Below are positions 41,264 to 53,975 of a DNA stretch of 64,000 bases, piece after piece. The position numbers and the translations under genes are program-made. Under the pieces are notes generated by a model that saw only the letters and a list, made by a program, of their open reading frames with translations, made no database searches and was not told where the DNA came from. The stretch comes from Ridgeia piscesae. Taxonomy: Eukaryota > Annelida > Polychaeta > Sabellida > Siboglinidae. The DNA lies in contig JAODUO010000619.1 in NCBI GenBank assembly GCA_025642075.2, positions 124,001 to 188,000 of the forward strand, given 5' to 3'. Within the stretch, counting starts at the first letter, position 1, and each line of letters opens with the position of its first letter.

Positions 41264-42717
41264 GTTCCTAACTACAGATTCAGAACAACGAACTACAGTA
41301 CACCAAGCAGACAAGGACCGGAATCGGTGCTGGAAGTCGACACCATACGTTGAATGGTTCTTTTACAGTGTCCTTTACAAATGACTTTATCCTTGCCTGG
41401 CTGACAGTTGAACTCACATAATGCCATTGTCAGTGTAGTGCAAGTACTGCTGTCAAGCCCTACCCAAATTCTTCCAAGAGATGCCACTCACGTCTTTTCC
41501 CTTATTTACCCCTGAGATTCTGATGGCAAAAGAACATTCGGAGGAGAAAGTCCACAAAAAACACTGCAGCTGTCATGCATTTTCAAAACTCCGAAAGACT
41601 TAGTCATCTGTCCAGAGCTAATTCATTCGACAGAAACCAAGTGCTGCTTTTTCCAACATGTCTTTAGTCCCAGCTGTCGAACAAATGTGTCACCAGCCGC
41701 ATGACTGGCCACCTGCCAAACACGGGACTTAGTCAGCCACATCACTTCACCACCTTCGATGTAGTCAGGAAATGGAACCCCTCAGAACACCTTCAACCAC
41801 TCAATGCTACCGTTCTTTGTTAGGCAATGTTCCACCACCTTTGCCCCAGCAACACTATCTCATGGCGTCTACTCATCACACCAGATCAAGCCACAACGTC
41901 ATTCCCCTTACAACTCAAATTGACATGTACACTAGTCTACATGAGTGAAGTCGATGACTTAGTGAGTGAGGAACACAATATATATGTACAGAATGTTCTG
42001 ACTACCATGTCGCCATCTGGTGTCTGGTGACGATCGCTGACAGCAGTCAAACTATCACAGTAAATAGGTAAACAAAAATTACTCATACGTACAATTCCTT
42101 CTATACACAGTAACTTACTGACTGGCATTCAGAAACAGGAAGATAATCCTGAGATGGGGTAAAGGGTTACCAAGGACATATGACTGACCGAAAGCCAGTG
42201 TAGTGTACACATACTTGGGGAAGATGCCAATTAAAGCCATGTTTTCGGTCTAAACCTTTCCCCTTCCTTGGGCACGGCCTGGCAAGACGCCGATCAGCCA
42301 ACAACATGCATACTTGTCCATAAACACCTCCCAGCATGTTTACCCCAGGGATAAACCTCTTCAGATCTGTGGTTACTACTATAATTCAAGCTGGCACCCA
42401 GCTACCCCCCTGCTGGCGTGAGTTCTTGACCCTAGGAGCTGCTGCTTCCCATGTGTCAACCTCGGAAGTATACTCACTAGTACGCCTACAACCACAGGTC
42501 AACGCAGGACAGTGGCTAGTTGGGTCAACATGCAATGGTCATTTGGTCACCAGTAACATGTTGGTGCACTCTCTGTTACCATACTTATAGTTTGGTGTCA
42601 GATCTGCTTTGATAGTTGATACAAGTCCTGTTTTTCCAAGTCTGTGTTCCCACAACACGTTGCCCTCTACCCTCAAACTCCAGTCCCTCTATCTTCTATT
42701 CTCATGTATTCTCCAAG

Positions 42718-43004
42718 CTTGGCTTTATACAGGACCAAATTATTGCCAGTTACACATGTTTTGATGGACACATGGATGTTAACTGTTAAGCCAGTTTACA
42801 AACTGAAAAATATGTCTGATGACCTGAAATGGACTACAAACACACACATGACACCATTTATACCCACTTCTAAGGCATAACTGACAATATCTATGGTTTT
42901 GAAACATTTAGTTTTTTCTCCTTCATTTTTTACCCTTCCACCACATTTCTACCCGTCAACAATAGTTTTTACCCATCCAAATGACGGGTCTCTGCATAAA
43001 GCTG
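42718..43004 (-). mobile_element. hAT-like non-autonomous element, copy B
   Basis: This is the best-preserved copy, 287 bp. The terminal inverted repeats are GGCTTTATACAGGACC at the left and CAGCTTTATGCAGAGACC (reverse complement of the right end). Flanking 8-bp direct repeats TCTCCAAG lie at 42710-42717 and 43005-43012 and look like a target-site duplication. Length, TIR and 8-bp duplication fit hAT-superfamily MITEs. It has no transposase. Confidence 0.85.
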
Positions 43005-43242
43005 TCTCCAAGTCACAATTCCATTAACGCACCCAGTTGTCCCATCTCAATCATGGCCTTCCTCTTCTTTCCTCCATACTGATGGTCCTTCCATCTGTCC
43101 AGCCTCTTTATTTAACCCATTCTTCCCCTGCCTCCTCCTCACATCAAACTCCTCCCTCAGTTTCTACACTCTTATTTTGTCATCTCATCCCAGGCCCTTT
43201 AAGTAAGAACTCATTTTGGCCAGTCTAAAATATCCTGACAGT

Positions 43243-43792
43243 TATGTGTGCCCATGTGTATGCATGTGTGTGTGCCCATGTGTATGCATGTGCGTGTGCC
43301 CATGTGTATGCATGTGCGTGTGCCCATGTGTATGCATGTGCGTGTGCCCATGTGTATGCATGTGTGTGTGCCCATGTGTATGCATGTGCGTGTGCCCATG
43401 TGTATGCATGTGCGTGTGCCCATGTGTATGCATGTGCGTGTGCCCATGTGTATGCATGTGTGTGTGCCCATGTGTATGCATGTGCGTGTGCCCATGTGTA
43501 TGCATGTGCGTGTGCCCATGTGTATGCATGTGCGTGTGCCCATGTGTATGCATGTGTGTGTGCCCATGTGTATGCATGTGCGTGTGCCCATGCGTATGCA
43601 TGTGTGTGTGTGTGCCTATGTGTACGCATGTGTGTGTGTGTGCCCATGTGTACGCATGTGTGTGTGTGTGCCCATGTGTATGCATGTGCGTGTGCCCATG
43701 TGTATGCATGTGTGTGTGCCCATGTGTATGCATGTGCGTGTGCCCATGTGTATGCATGTGCGTGTGCCCATGTGTATGCACGCACACAATCC
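43243..43792. repeat. 24-bp minisatellite with a 96-bp higher-order period
   Basis: About 22 units of 24 bp (CCCATGTGTATGCATGTG plus CGTGTG or TGTGTG). The C/T variant position follows a T-C-C-C pattern over at least three cycles, giving a 96-bp higher-order repeat, then irregular units with extra TG near 43600-43670. Because 24 is divisible by three and the unit has no stop in most frames, long spurious ORFs cover it on both strands. Confidence 0.97.
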
Positions 43793-43883
43793 AAGACTTT
43801 ATATGAATAATATAAAGGCTTTCCCCCCTCTAATTTCCACCCATCCATTCCCCAAATACCTGTCCATTCAGTTAATACTCATA

Positions 43884-44132
43884 CAGGACTTTATGTAGGA
43901 TACATTGTTTGCCCAATCACACAACTGTTTGGTGGACAGGTGGATGTCAGCAACTCATATACAGGTATATGACATCCATTTTCAATGCAAAACTGACTAT
44001 CTAAAATTTTTAAGACCTTTTTTGCTACTTCATTTTATTACACATCCACCATTTGTTCAGTCATATTTCTACCCATCCACAATGGGTTTTACCCATCCAA
44101 ATGATGGGTGGACAAGTCTGCATAAATCTATG
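43884..44132 (-). mobile_element. hAT-like non-autonomous element, copy C
   Basis: This diverged copy is about 249 bp, with ends CAGGACTTTATGTAGG and (reverse complement of the right end) CATAGATTTATGCAGAC. The flanking octamers TACTCATA and TACCCACC match at five of eight positions, a possible decayed duplication. It lies in the same orientation as copy B and brackets the 24-bp array with it. Confidence 0.72.
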
Positions 44133-45587
44133 TACCCACCCAAAGTAAACTTCACTCATACAAAGGAAAATGGTCCCTAGCTAAGGGTAGCTACATTTCA
44201 TCTTGTTTTTTCTTGTAAACCTTAACATTGTGTTGTTTTCCGTCATTATCACTAAGATGTATGGGTGCAGGCCAACGTGGCTGTGCAGTGTGTACTCATT
44301 ATCACAAGGCAGTTAAAGGCACTGAACCCACAGATGCTGTGAAAGAACAGTGGCAGTGTTGAAGAACAGTACCATATTCATCCTACAGTTAGGGTGGAGT
44401 TGACAAACAAAAGATGGCCTTTAACAAAGCCTGCCTAGTCTGGCAATACCATGAATAGACAGACGTCTGCCCTGCTGCCTGACTCTACCATTTAACTGTG
44501 ACTTGGTGGAACAAAACATCAGAATCCCCTCTGTTATGTTGCCCATCATGAGAGTCGCTGTACTGAAATGTTCACATATCTAAAACCACAATTAATAGAT
44601 CTTTTATACGTCTTATTGGTCATTTTAACATAACATCACTTAGACTCTGGAAAGATTACAATGTTTACAAACTGTACTTTAGCACGATAAACAAATGTTT
44701 ATTGCTACCTATATCCTTAGTATAGTGTCACTGTGTCTGTAGTAAATTACCTGGTTAGAAATCAAATACATTAAATCAACACGACTTGGAAACTGACAGA
44801 TTAGCAGGGAAGAATTATCATTGAAATTGCTGTACTTTCAGTACAAAACTCATTGTACATAGGTATCTGACCATTTCAGCACATGATTTCCGGGATAAAG
44901 TGTGCCAGAAGGTATTCTACCCAGCTAGGCAGGTCAATATTGATATGGGGTTGAATACCTTCTAGCCAGTTGGGGTATGTGCGTAAGCTCTAACAACTGT
45001 GTGTAAACTGCTGTAACACCTTGTTTACTTTTACGCAATGCACAGTGCTTTACCCAGTAAGATAATAAAGTTACACCCTGTTCCCAGCAGGCTAGTTCTC
45101 TCCCAGCTAGACAGGAGCTACGCTATGTACACAGAGTCAATCCCAGCACCAGCTCATGTGTGGGTCATGGTCCCATACTGGGGTCACAAACCTACAAACC
45201 CACGCCGACGCCAATCCCTACATGTGGGTGACTCGTACCTGCTTCACCTAGCCGGTGTGTGTCAGGTATGTCAGGTGGATGACGGACACAAGGTAAGTCA
45301 TAGGTAAGTTATATAGGGCAGTATCCAGTGTTAAGGATGGTCAGTGCACTTTGTGTGGACAGAACGTAATGAACCAGGTATGAGGTGACAGTGGACACAA
45401 CAATGGCCCAAGTGATACTATGTCACTCCCTCATGTTTCAGTATCACATACCCAATCATTCTTACTGGATGGGTTGAACTGGGTACCTTCAATCATTCAG
45501 TTTAGAATCTAGATTAGTATGTGTATCACATCATGGACATACTGACCATAATATATGGATATGTTGACCACTGTCCAGCCTCGGTGT

Positions 45588-45839
45588 TGTGTGTGCGTGT
45601 TGTGTGCGTGTTGTGTGCGTGTTGTGTGCGTGTTGTGTGCGTGTTGTGTGCGTGTTGTGTGCGTGTTGTGTGCGTGTTGTGTGCGTGTTGTGTGCGTGTT
45701 GTGTGCGTGTTGTGTGCGTGTTGTGTGCGTGTTGTGTGTCGTGTTGGTGCGTGTTTGGCGTGTTGTGTGCGTGTTGTGTGCGTGTTGTGTGCGTGTTTGT
45801 GTGCCAAATTGGCAAATATTCCAATCATTCCAATTTGAC
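45588..45839. repeat. 11-bp minisatellite, array 1, with 3' flank
   Basis: GTGTTGTGTGC is repeated about 18 times and then followed by a 35-bp segment (CAAATTGGCAAATATTCC onwards) that is repeated exactly after array 2. The spurious cysteine/valine ORFs here are repeat artefacts. Confidence 0.96.
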
Positions 45840-45871
45840 ACGTCCCACTGCCTGTCGTGTTGTGGTCTCTA

Positions 45872-46090
45872 TGTGTGCGTGTTGTGTGCGTGTTGTGTGC
45901 GTGTTGTGTGCGTGTTGTGTGCGTGTTGTGTGCGTGTTGTGTGCGTGTTGTGTGCGTGTTGTGTGCGTGTTGTGTGCGTGTTGTGTGCGTGTTGTGTGCG
46001 TGTTGTGTGCGTGTTGTGTGCGTGTTGTGTGCGTGTTGTGTGCGTGTGTGTCCTACAAATTGGCAAATATTCCAATCATTCCAATTTGAC
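45872..46090. repeat. 11-bp minisatellite, array 2, with 3' flank
   Basis: The same 11-bp unit is repeated about 15 times and is followed by the same 35-bp flank (46056-46090). The pair therefore arose by duplication of array plus flank, about 251 bp apart. Confidence 0.96.
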
Positions 46091-46390
46091 CACAGACCAT
46101 CCCACTACGCCTGTCAGTGTTAGTACAGGTCTCTATCTCAGGTATGACACCTTCAAACAGCTGTGCATAGCACACCTGACAAAACATACAAGGGTGTTGT
46201 GATTGCGATGATGCATGCATCTTAGGCAAAGTGAACTAAGTCAGATGTGATTCCAGACTCCCACTGTGGTAGACTCTTAGAGACTTCCTACAAACGTTTT
46301 TATTATTTATTTAAACAAATTAGTACCGTCGGTATTCATCTTTTCGTATACAAATATCCTTTTTATGTATTTTTATTTAGTAATATGTTG

Positions 46391-46449
46391 TGAAGCGCCA
46401 CGAACAATTATGGATGTGGCGCTATACCAAATAAAATGTATTATTATAT
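46391..46449 (+). mobile_element. Retroelement-like 3' tail with GCGCCAC hairpin
   Basis: GCGCCAC (46395) and GTGGCGC (46416) form a perfect 7-bp stem, followed by TATACCAAATAAAATGTATT and ATTAT. Many animal SINE/LINE 3' ends finish in a GCGC-stem region and AAATAAAATG-TATTATT. No upstream body was identified, so only the tail is called. Confidence 0.5.
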
Positions 46450-47353
46450 AAACTTGTATTTTGCCAAATCAGGCAATATTCTGGTGTAGGTCATTTTGAT
46501 GAGTTAGTTTCACTAAATTACCTATCTTAATGCATCTATAGGTATACGGTATGATGACTTCCATTAAATGTTAATTGTTATTTATAAAACAGTTCTAAGA
46601 AAGGTAGAATATTCTATACAAATTAAATTAATCAATGATTGGTGTATGGTGAAAGTTAAATTGACTCTAAGTCAGATTGAAGACTAGACAAGTAATAAGT
46701 CAATTAAAATGGGCTGGACAAATGGAAGGAACAGAAGTGGAGTTGGTGGTGACTTTTCAGACTGACTCACTGACTGTGCTCAAAGTGGAAAGACAGAGAA
46801 GAAACCCATGAATAAATGGGAGGATTGTGGAGGGATTTGGCAGCACACAGGGAATGACCAGGGAAAGTGAAGAAGTCAGACCAGAATCAATGACAGAGAC
46901 AGAACAACGAAACCGAGCATCAGCATCAAAGGCAGCCTCATCCAAGATAATGTTTAGATTGCACTGGGGATTGGGGAAAACGACAAGGAGTCAAACAACA
47001 TGTTTACAATGATGTCATCATGACAATGTGGCAATTATCACATGTATCATTGGGAATCTAACAATGGTGTTGGCTGTGCAACTGTTTTCAGACTGCACAC
47101 CCCATACCATGTTGCTGAAGTCTGGGAGCAGCTGCAATGTCAAAGCCTCCAGCCAGTGCTCAATAACTTATCAAATTAAACCAGGAGTCAGTGAAACTGA
47201 ACAGTCTTCCCATGTTCAACAAACAACCATTGAATTTGTTTACGACAGTCCAGCACTGCACTCAATCATGCAGTGACGTGCATCTGTAAAAGCAAGACGG
47301 GTGCTGATTTTTCATTTATGATTTATTCTTTGCTGAAGGTTTTTCATTGAGTA

Positions 47354-47371
47354 TACACACACACACACACA

Positions 47372-47419
<48 letters not shown>
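47354..47419. repeat. (CA)n-(TA)n compound microsatellite
   Basis: About 10 CA units are followed directly by about 22 TA units. Confidence 0.95.
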
Positions 47420-47422
<3 letters not shown>

Positions 47423-47789
47423 ACGGTTCCTACTAGAAATGTACATTTGTAAATCTGCAGATTTTGGTTTAATAATTAATCTTTTATTAAAATAACAGAT
47501 CCATGTCTATGACAAATACAAACATAAGTATGTTTTGTAAGTCAAGTAACTAAGTGTTTGTAACTGGGGGTAATTATTTTACTTCTATGTTATAATTTTG
47601 GCAGACACTATTATCATAATCTAAATGTATCTATCATCTTCACACGTATACCGGTATACGGGCTAAGTATACAATTATATACCATACTGTAAGACCAGTG
47701 TAAGTATCTATTGTATTTGGTCAAATCTCAAATCGTCCACCCCGGGTTGATACAGTGACTCATACTGCTTAAAAACAAATTGTTATTAT

Positions 47790-47960
47790 TCTAGGGCAAT
47801 TTATGTATTTTTTATGATACTTATGTATTTTTAGAGACAACTTAACATTTATATTTTTACTATGTATTTTTAAAGACAACTTATAATTTTATTTTACTTA
47901 TGTATGTTTAGAGACCACAAACAATTCTTATTTTATTTATATATTTTTTAAAGACAGCAT
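47790..47960. repeat. AT-rich tandem repeat of about 55 bp
   Basis: TATGTATTTTTAGAGACAAC and variants recur about four times with decay. It is ordinary intronic satellite. Confidence 0.7.
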
Positions 47961-48747
47961 ATTTTAATTAGTAACGTTTTTATTTGGAATTTTTTTATTT
48001 GGATTTATTTTAATTTTAAGTATTATACTAATTTATGTACACTTTTATAAGTAATTTAATTAATTTAGTGAACACTCGATATGCCATAGGTTTCATTGTT
48101 CACATGCTGTATTGAGCTTGGCTCTGGACGGCAACTTGTTAAAAAAATTGTCTATTTCACTATTAAGCACTTATAAATACGAGTTCCAACATAAAAAAGT
48201 TGATTAATACCACCAGCATTTCCAAACTCGTGCCATCTAAAGGGCAACAACCACATTTTGATGACAATGACAATGACGCATGACCTGCAGTCACACTTGT
48301 AGGATCTCGTTTCAAAGTCCACTGCTGCTTTGTTGTCATCCTACAGAGCAGTCAGTATCACCAATTCCAAAACATTTTATCAACAACAAAACTTGCATTA
48401 GAAAGGTGTTGCTATGTGAATAAATACAGTTGCCAGTTGTTCTGTTTGATTCTGGTCTTGGGGAAAAAACAAAATTTTATTGCGCCATAAACTGAAAGTT
48501 CCCTCAGGTATTTCATGCTTCACTTCAATCAGTATAATATATATATATATAATTTTTTTTTAAATATTATATACATAACAAATGCCAAGAATTTATATTG
48601 CTTATTATCTTGTCTCATCAACCAAACATAACTTACATATACATCCCTGTATATGATAACAGTGACCAATGTGAAATTTTCATCTCATTAACAATAAAAC
48701 CAGGGTAATTGGAAGTTTGGAACATCATTAAACAATGGTATCTCTAT

Positions 48748-48830
48748 TCCCCCACCTCACCCCAGCAGGTGTGATCACCAGGCTGAGGTAGTCATCTATA
48801 CCCCCTACCTCACCCCAGCAGGTGTGACCA
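48748..48830. repeat. Two-copy direct repeat, about 27 bp
   Basis: CCTCACCCCAGCAGGTGTGA occurs twice, 53 bp apart, each preceded by CCCCC(T)A. Confidence 0.8.
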
Positions 48831-49707
48831 GGGGGTCAACAGATGACATCACAAGATGGACAAGAGGAATTCCTCAACGAACAAGAGTTCATTTAGAGAC
48901 ATTTCCTGCGTTCTGGACCGCTGACCCATTGTGTCCAGCCACGCCTTACACAACACTGGTTTGTCCACTAATTACGCAGCCATCTACATCCTCTGCAGAG
49001 GTGACCAGTCAGCTGTAACAGGTATGACTGTCACAGCCAGACAACCAGGCTTTGAGTCAGAGACATCTTGTCAACATTGGACAATTACAACTCCTCAAGC
49101 ATCACCTGTGTGTGAGTTCCTGCCATTGTCAATGGGCAGTCACTAGGACCCCTTTATCAACAGGCTGATGTCTAGACATCACAGACAGTTGTGTATGGAT
49201 CTTTCAAAAAGATAAATCTGTGTTTCCTTCGTTATCAAGGTTTTGATCCCACAATGTTGACTTGAATGATCTATCATTGACAGAATTATTGTTTTTATGC
49301 AAATGTGTGTATTATTTTAACTAGCATTTTCATTGTGAAATCAAGTTATTACAGATACTTTGCAGAATCCAACATAATTAAATAAAAGCATATTATATAT
49401 TTAAATAGTGTTAACATAATTATACTAACACAAAAGTCTGCACTTTTTTATATTCCACCCTTCCAATCGGTAATATTACCAAGAAATTGAAAGTAACTAA
49501 ACAACTCCCAACAAATCAAAAAGTCAGAGAACGACTCCCAACAGAACTATTTGGAAGCATCAAGAGTCTTGCCAGCAAACTAACTCAACCCCTTGCGCAC
49601 AGTACATATCCCTACATCCACAGTAGGCCCATCTATTTCTCCCACATCAGCCGAATTCTTCCCACCTAACACAACCTGCCATCCAGGGTCGTGTTCCAGC
49701 CACCAGC

Positions 49708-49808
49708 TACTGGACAGGTGCCTCTGCTGGACAGGTGCCTCTGCTGGACAGGTGCCTCTGCTGGACAGGTGCCTCTGCTGGACAGGTGCCTGGGTTGGAC
49801 AGGTGCCT
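49708..49808. repeat. 17-bp tandem repeat, about six copies
   Basis: CTGGACAGGTGCCTCTG is repeated about six times, with the last unit diverged. Frames across it are artefacts of the period (51 bp = 3 x 17). Confidence 0.93.
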
Positions 49809-52800
49809 CCCAGCGCTGACGACCTCGAGTAAAACCCAACCCCACACCGCTGACAGCTACAAATACTGAGAGCACATGTAGGTGCCAGGAATTCTGACAG
49901 ACTGTCAGGGCCAGGTCCTGTCTGGTTGATATACAGGCATAGGGGTGAAAGAACAGACGTACTCGGGCACATGCCTGTATCACCCCACCCTACCCCTTCC
50001 CATAACAGCTGTTGAAGACTGGATATGAGTAGTTTTCATTGAAAAAACTTAATCATTTCTTAATCTAGGTTTCGTTCATCGCCATCCATAGAAATTCATC
50101 CGGTGCATTAACTAGCACTGCATTTATGGACTATCGTTATACTTCACTCCCTCAGTTCCAATTCAACTTCTGCAAGAAACATTCAGCCATTCCATACTTA
50201 TTGCACAAAACGACTAACTGTATCAATAGCCAGGTACACGAGTATTGGACCAGTAATCTACACTATTAATTAAACCTGTGCATAGCAAGCAGGAGGCATC
50301 AGAGGGTCATTATACACCCAGACAAGGGTTGCCAGAAATAATTCAACCCCCAGAACCATGTCAGTGTCTGTGGGAGGTTGGGGGTGGCAGGTGCACCCAA
50401 TCACTGACAGAAAGATGGCAGCACATGGCCATGGGCACCTCTTTCTGCCTGAGTAGCCGGCCACATGGCAGCTCTATGGTTCAGTCTCCATCGCTTTTTA
50501 TACCTACAAAGCACAACTCGTCTCCCCGCACACCCACTGCTGCTTCTGTTGCCACACAGCAATCTACTGTCACTGATCAACCCATCTCTTGTGTTGCTGT
50601 TTTAGATCCACGATCTATTAAGTCTACGTGTCTTCAACTGGTACTGTTGTCATTCATTTGGAATCTGTTACAGGAGACTGGAGTGAAAGTTTGGAATATA
50701 GTGAAGATGACAAACAAAACCTGGATAGAGAAGAAACCATTGAATAGAACGGCCATTAACTACCATACTTCTAGTTTTCTACAAATACGGCAAACTGTTA
50801 GATTTATTGGAACCAAAGTGCAGCGTTACCATAAATTGTCTGAGACAGAACATAGAACATGAAGATGCCATTAAATGACACAATTTACTTTATTTAAAAA
50901 AAACATGCAATATTTTAAACAGGTAAATCAATAAATTTATCAAATCATCATAACTGTAATAACACCAACACATACACTGATCCCATTTCACTTTCCTTTA
51001 TCTAAAATTTATAAATATCTGATAACTAATTAGTATTGATATACCCTACATTATACATGCTATATCTACCTCAGGGAAAATATGAAATTGCAGCCTTACA
51101 AGCTACAGAAGCAACCTTGAAATGCTGGCTTACAACATGTAGTGGATATGTACCAGACTACCAGTACCAGTAAAACACCAGGACTAAACAGTGCGACTGG
51201 TCAGTGTTAAGTAGCACCTGTGTGTGCGCCTTGCCTCAGGCTGGATGTGGCGTCTTGGTGCACATTCCACACATACCAGTGCTTTACTATGAGCACGGGA
51301 AAGACAACAGTGGAACATTAGTGAAATACTACAGACTGGCCTGACCCCTTTGACTTCCTGCACTGTCCAGTGTCCACTCTGTACCTGCCGGCCACACAAT
51401 AGTGGACAGGTTCACATCGAGTGCACTTTTTCTTCTGGACAGTGTGAGTTTTACGAATCAGCCATTGTCTGTGTTCCATGAAACCTTCAATTCTAGTATC
51501 AGATTATTCACATACAATCACAGATATGCTATAATATATATAATGTATGTTTAACTTGCTGTCATTTATCCAGATACTTGTAATTATTGGGCTATGCACA
51601 TGTAAATAAACTTAAGAGCTTTTGTCAAGGTTTGTCTAAAACCATGATAACAATCACGATAAAATGTATTTATGTTTCGGCAATCGGCACCATCGGAATG
51701 TTTTAGTATTAGTGCATGTGTGCACTCATAAATCCAACCATTAATTAATACAAACAAATGTTCCTTCTATCTGTTACATAGGTACATAGCAGTTGTTCCC
51801 ACCGACTATTAATGTGCAAGGATTATACAAACTGTGTTAATAAAGGCTGGACAAATCTATTGGGTTTTCTTGGGCTCAGCTTCTCAATATTAGTACAACA
51901 GTGACAATGTGCACATGTTGTGTTTTTCCCATGGAAAAGAAAGTTCTGAGAACATTAACTTATTCCCATGTCCATGTATTGTGTCAGTAACTGGTATCAA
52001 CTATCAATTACCATTTACAAACTACCAGTTCATTGTGCATTTACATTTACATTTACTGCTTAAGGCAGTTGTTCTCAAACAAAGGATCATGACAAATGAG
52101 GCCTTGTTTAACTTTGCTCGTATACACTAAAAATGTACAATTCATCGCACATGATTTGCCAGTTTTAAGATCACACAATGGTGGTGGCAACAACTATCAT
52201 CTTTTTTGAAATAGCAAAGAAAAAAATCCACGCACTATTGTATTATTTTCTATAATGAAGTAAAAGTGAGCCCTGTTTCGGGGAGAGGAGTTCTGACAAA
52301 TATGAAATTTCCATCATGAAGGCTACTGTCCGCTACAACATGGGCAAACCTTCCTTGATACCAAAGTATAATACAGCCGATACAGTTATATGTGAAATAG
52401 AAAAGGCAAATTTGTTCAGCACCCAACTGCACAAAACTTTGTCACACTTTGGTAAGTTAACTGACACAATACTGTCCAAGCATGTGTGCAGTGTGCACTG
52501 ACTATCACCTCTGGAGTGTCCGACACAGGGTAGAACCTATGTGAGGAGGGCAGAGGCCCTGCCAAGGATGTTGCAATAAGCACCAGTGTAACTGGCATCT
52601 GATGAACTAGGTATGGAAACAAAAACAGACACAGCTAAGAGGTGCATTAGGCTCAATCTGGTAGCAATAAATACCAAAGGTGGCAATCCCACTTAGTAAA
52701 AAAAGAGAACTTCCATTTTCACCAGTGTATACTGATCTTTTAATTCAAAACTGTCAAAGTTTACTCATTTAAATAGTCTGTATTTTTACAAATATTTTAT

Positions 52801-53681
52801 AATTTTCTTGACTGCAGATGGTACTGTAAATTTATAATTGTGAAATTGTAACTGAATCCAAATGTGACATTCAGTGTTCAGTTCAACTTCAAAGTTATGT
52901 GTCACATATGAAAAAAATAACACAATCACACATTCCATTTCCAGTCCTTTGTTTGTAACTTTGTATCCAACTTTGTTTACCCACTGGTCTAAGTTAGTAA
53001 GGTATTATAACTAAGCACAATGCAGTATCACAAACAAACAAATACAACCAAACTTAGTAAGTATAAATTTAAACTATAAGTCAACACTCAAAACATACAC
53101 CCTGCATAATGTGTAAATACCATCTCAGTCACAACATAAACAAATATGCACATAACAAATATTGAAGATCCTCCTTAAATGTTCCCATGCATAGATCTCT
53201 ATCATTACAATGTATGCATAGATTCAGAGTTGACACTGTTAGCTTTACACTTGTCAATGTAAACAACTCAAGGGTGATAGAGGGTGTCTTCAAAGAAACT
53301 GCCACAACTAACAACCCTGTTTATTCAAATGGTATATTTCTGCTCAGCTACATGTTTAAATTGTGGCCCAACCAGGCAAATGACAAAAACATGAGTACTG
53401 ACACAACCTGGGCTGATAAACATTCCTGATGAACAGCTTGATAACACATATTCTGACCCGCATGTTGTCACTTACTCCAGGTAATTCCCATAATCACGTC
53501 ACAGCCAATGAAATTCACAAAAGCTGTCCTGAGGTGTCCTTTATGATATGATATCAATGAGCAGACAAATCTGCCCACAGCTTGTGCAGAATACACACTT
53601 TATCTCTGGCACATTGTTTACAAAATCGTCCCATTGAATGATTTTCATGGGAACTTGAGGGCAGCCAGTCAGACTCCCTGA

Positions 53682-53975
53682 CGTAGCTTTATGTAGAGAC
53701 CCGTCCACCCGTCATTTGGACGGGTAAAAACGAATATGGACGGGTAAAAATATGGTGGATGGGTACAAAAATGAAGGAGCAAAAAGTCTTCCAAAACCAT
53801 AGATATTGTTAGTTATGCCTTGAAAGTGAGTGAAAATTGTGTCACATGTGTGTTTGTAGTCCATTTCAGGTCATCAGACACATTTAAAAGTTTGTAAACT
53901 AGCTTAACATTTCACATACACGTGTCCACCAAAACATGTGTGACTGGCCATAATATTATCCCGTATAAAGCCCTG
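53682..53975 (+). mobile_element. hAT-like non-autonomous element, copy D
   Basis: This copy is about 294 bp. The left end is AGCTTTATGTAGAGACC; the right end reverse complement is CAGGGCTTTATACGGGAT, close to the CAGGG/CAGTG termini of hAT elements. CTCCCTGA(C) flanks both sides (53674 and 53976), consistent with an 8-bp target-site duplication. It is non-coding. Confidence 0.85.

Noticed and set aside
43216..43898. Long ORFs of 180-216 codons on both strands
   Set aside because: They are produced by the 24-bp repeat, which is a multiple of three without stops. Composition is repetitive in every frame and there are no splice or start signals of note.
45509..46202. ORFs of 100-215 codons rich in Val/Cys/Arg or Thr/His/Asn
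   Set aside because: They are translations of the 11-bp minisatellite and exist in several frames and both strands.
50278..50862. 194-codon plus-strand ORF
   Set aside because: It has no recognisable domain or repeat family, mixed composition, and no splice or promoter support. It is likely a chance ORF in intron 1.
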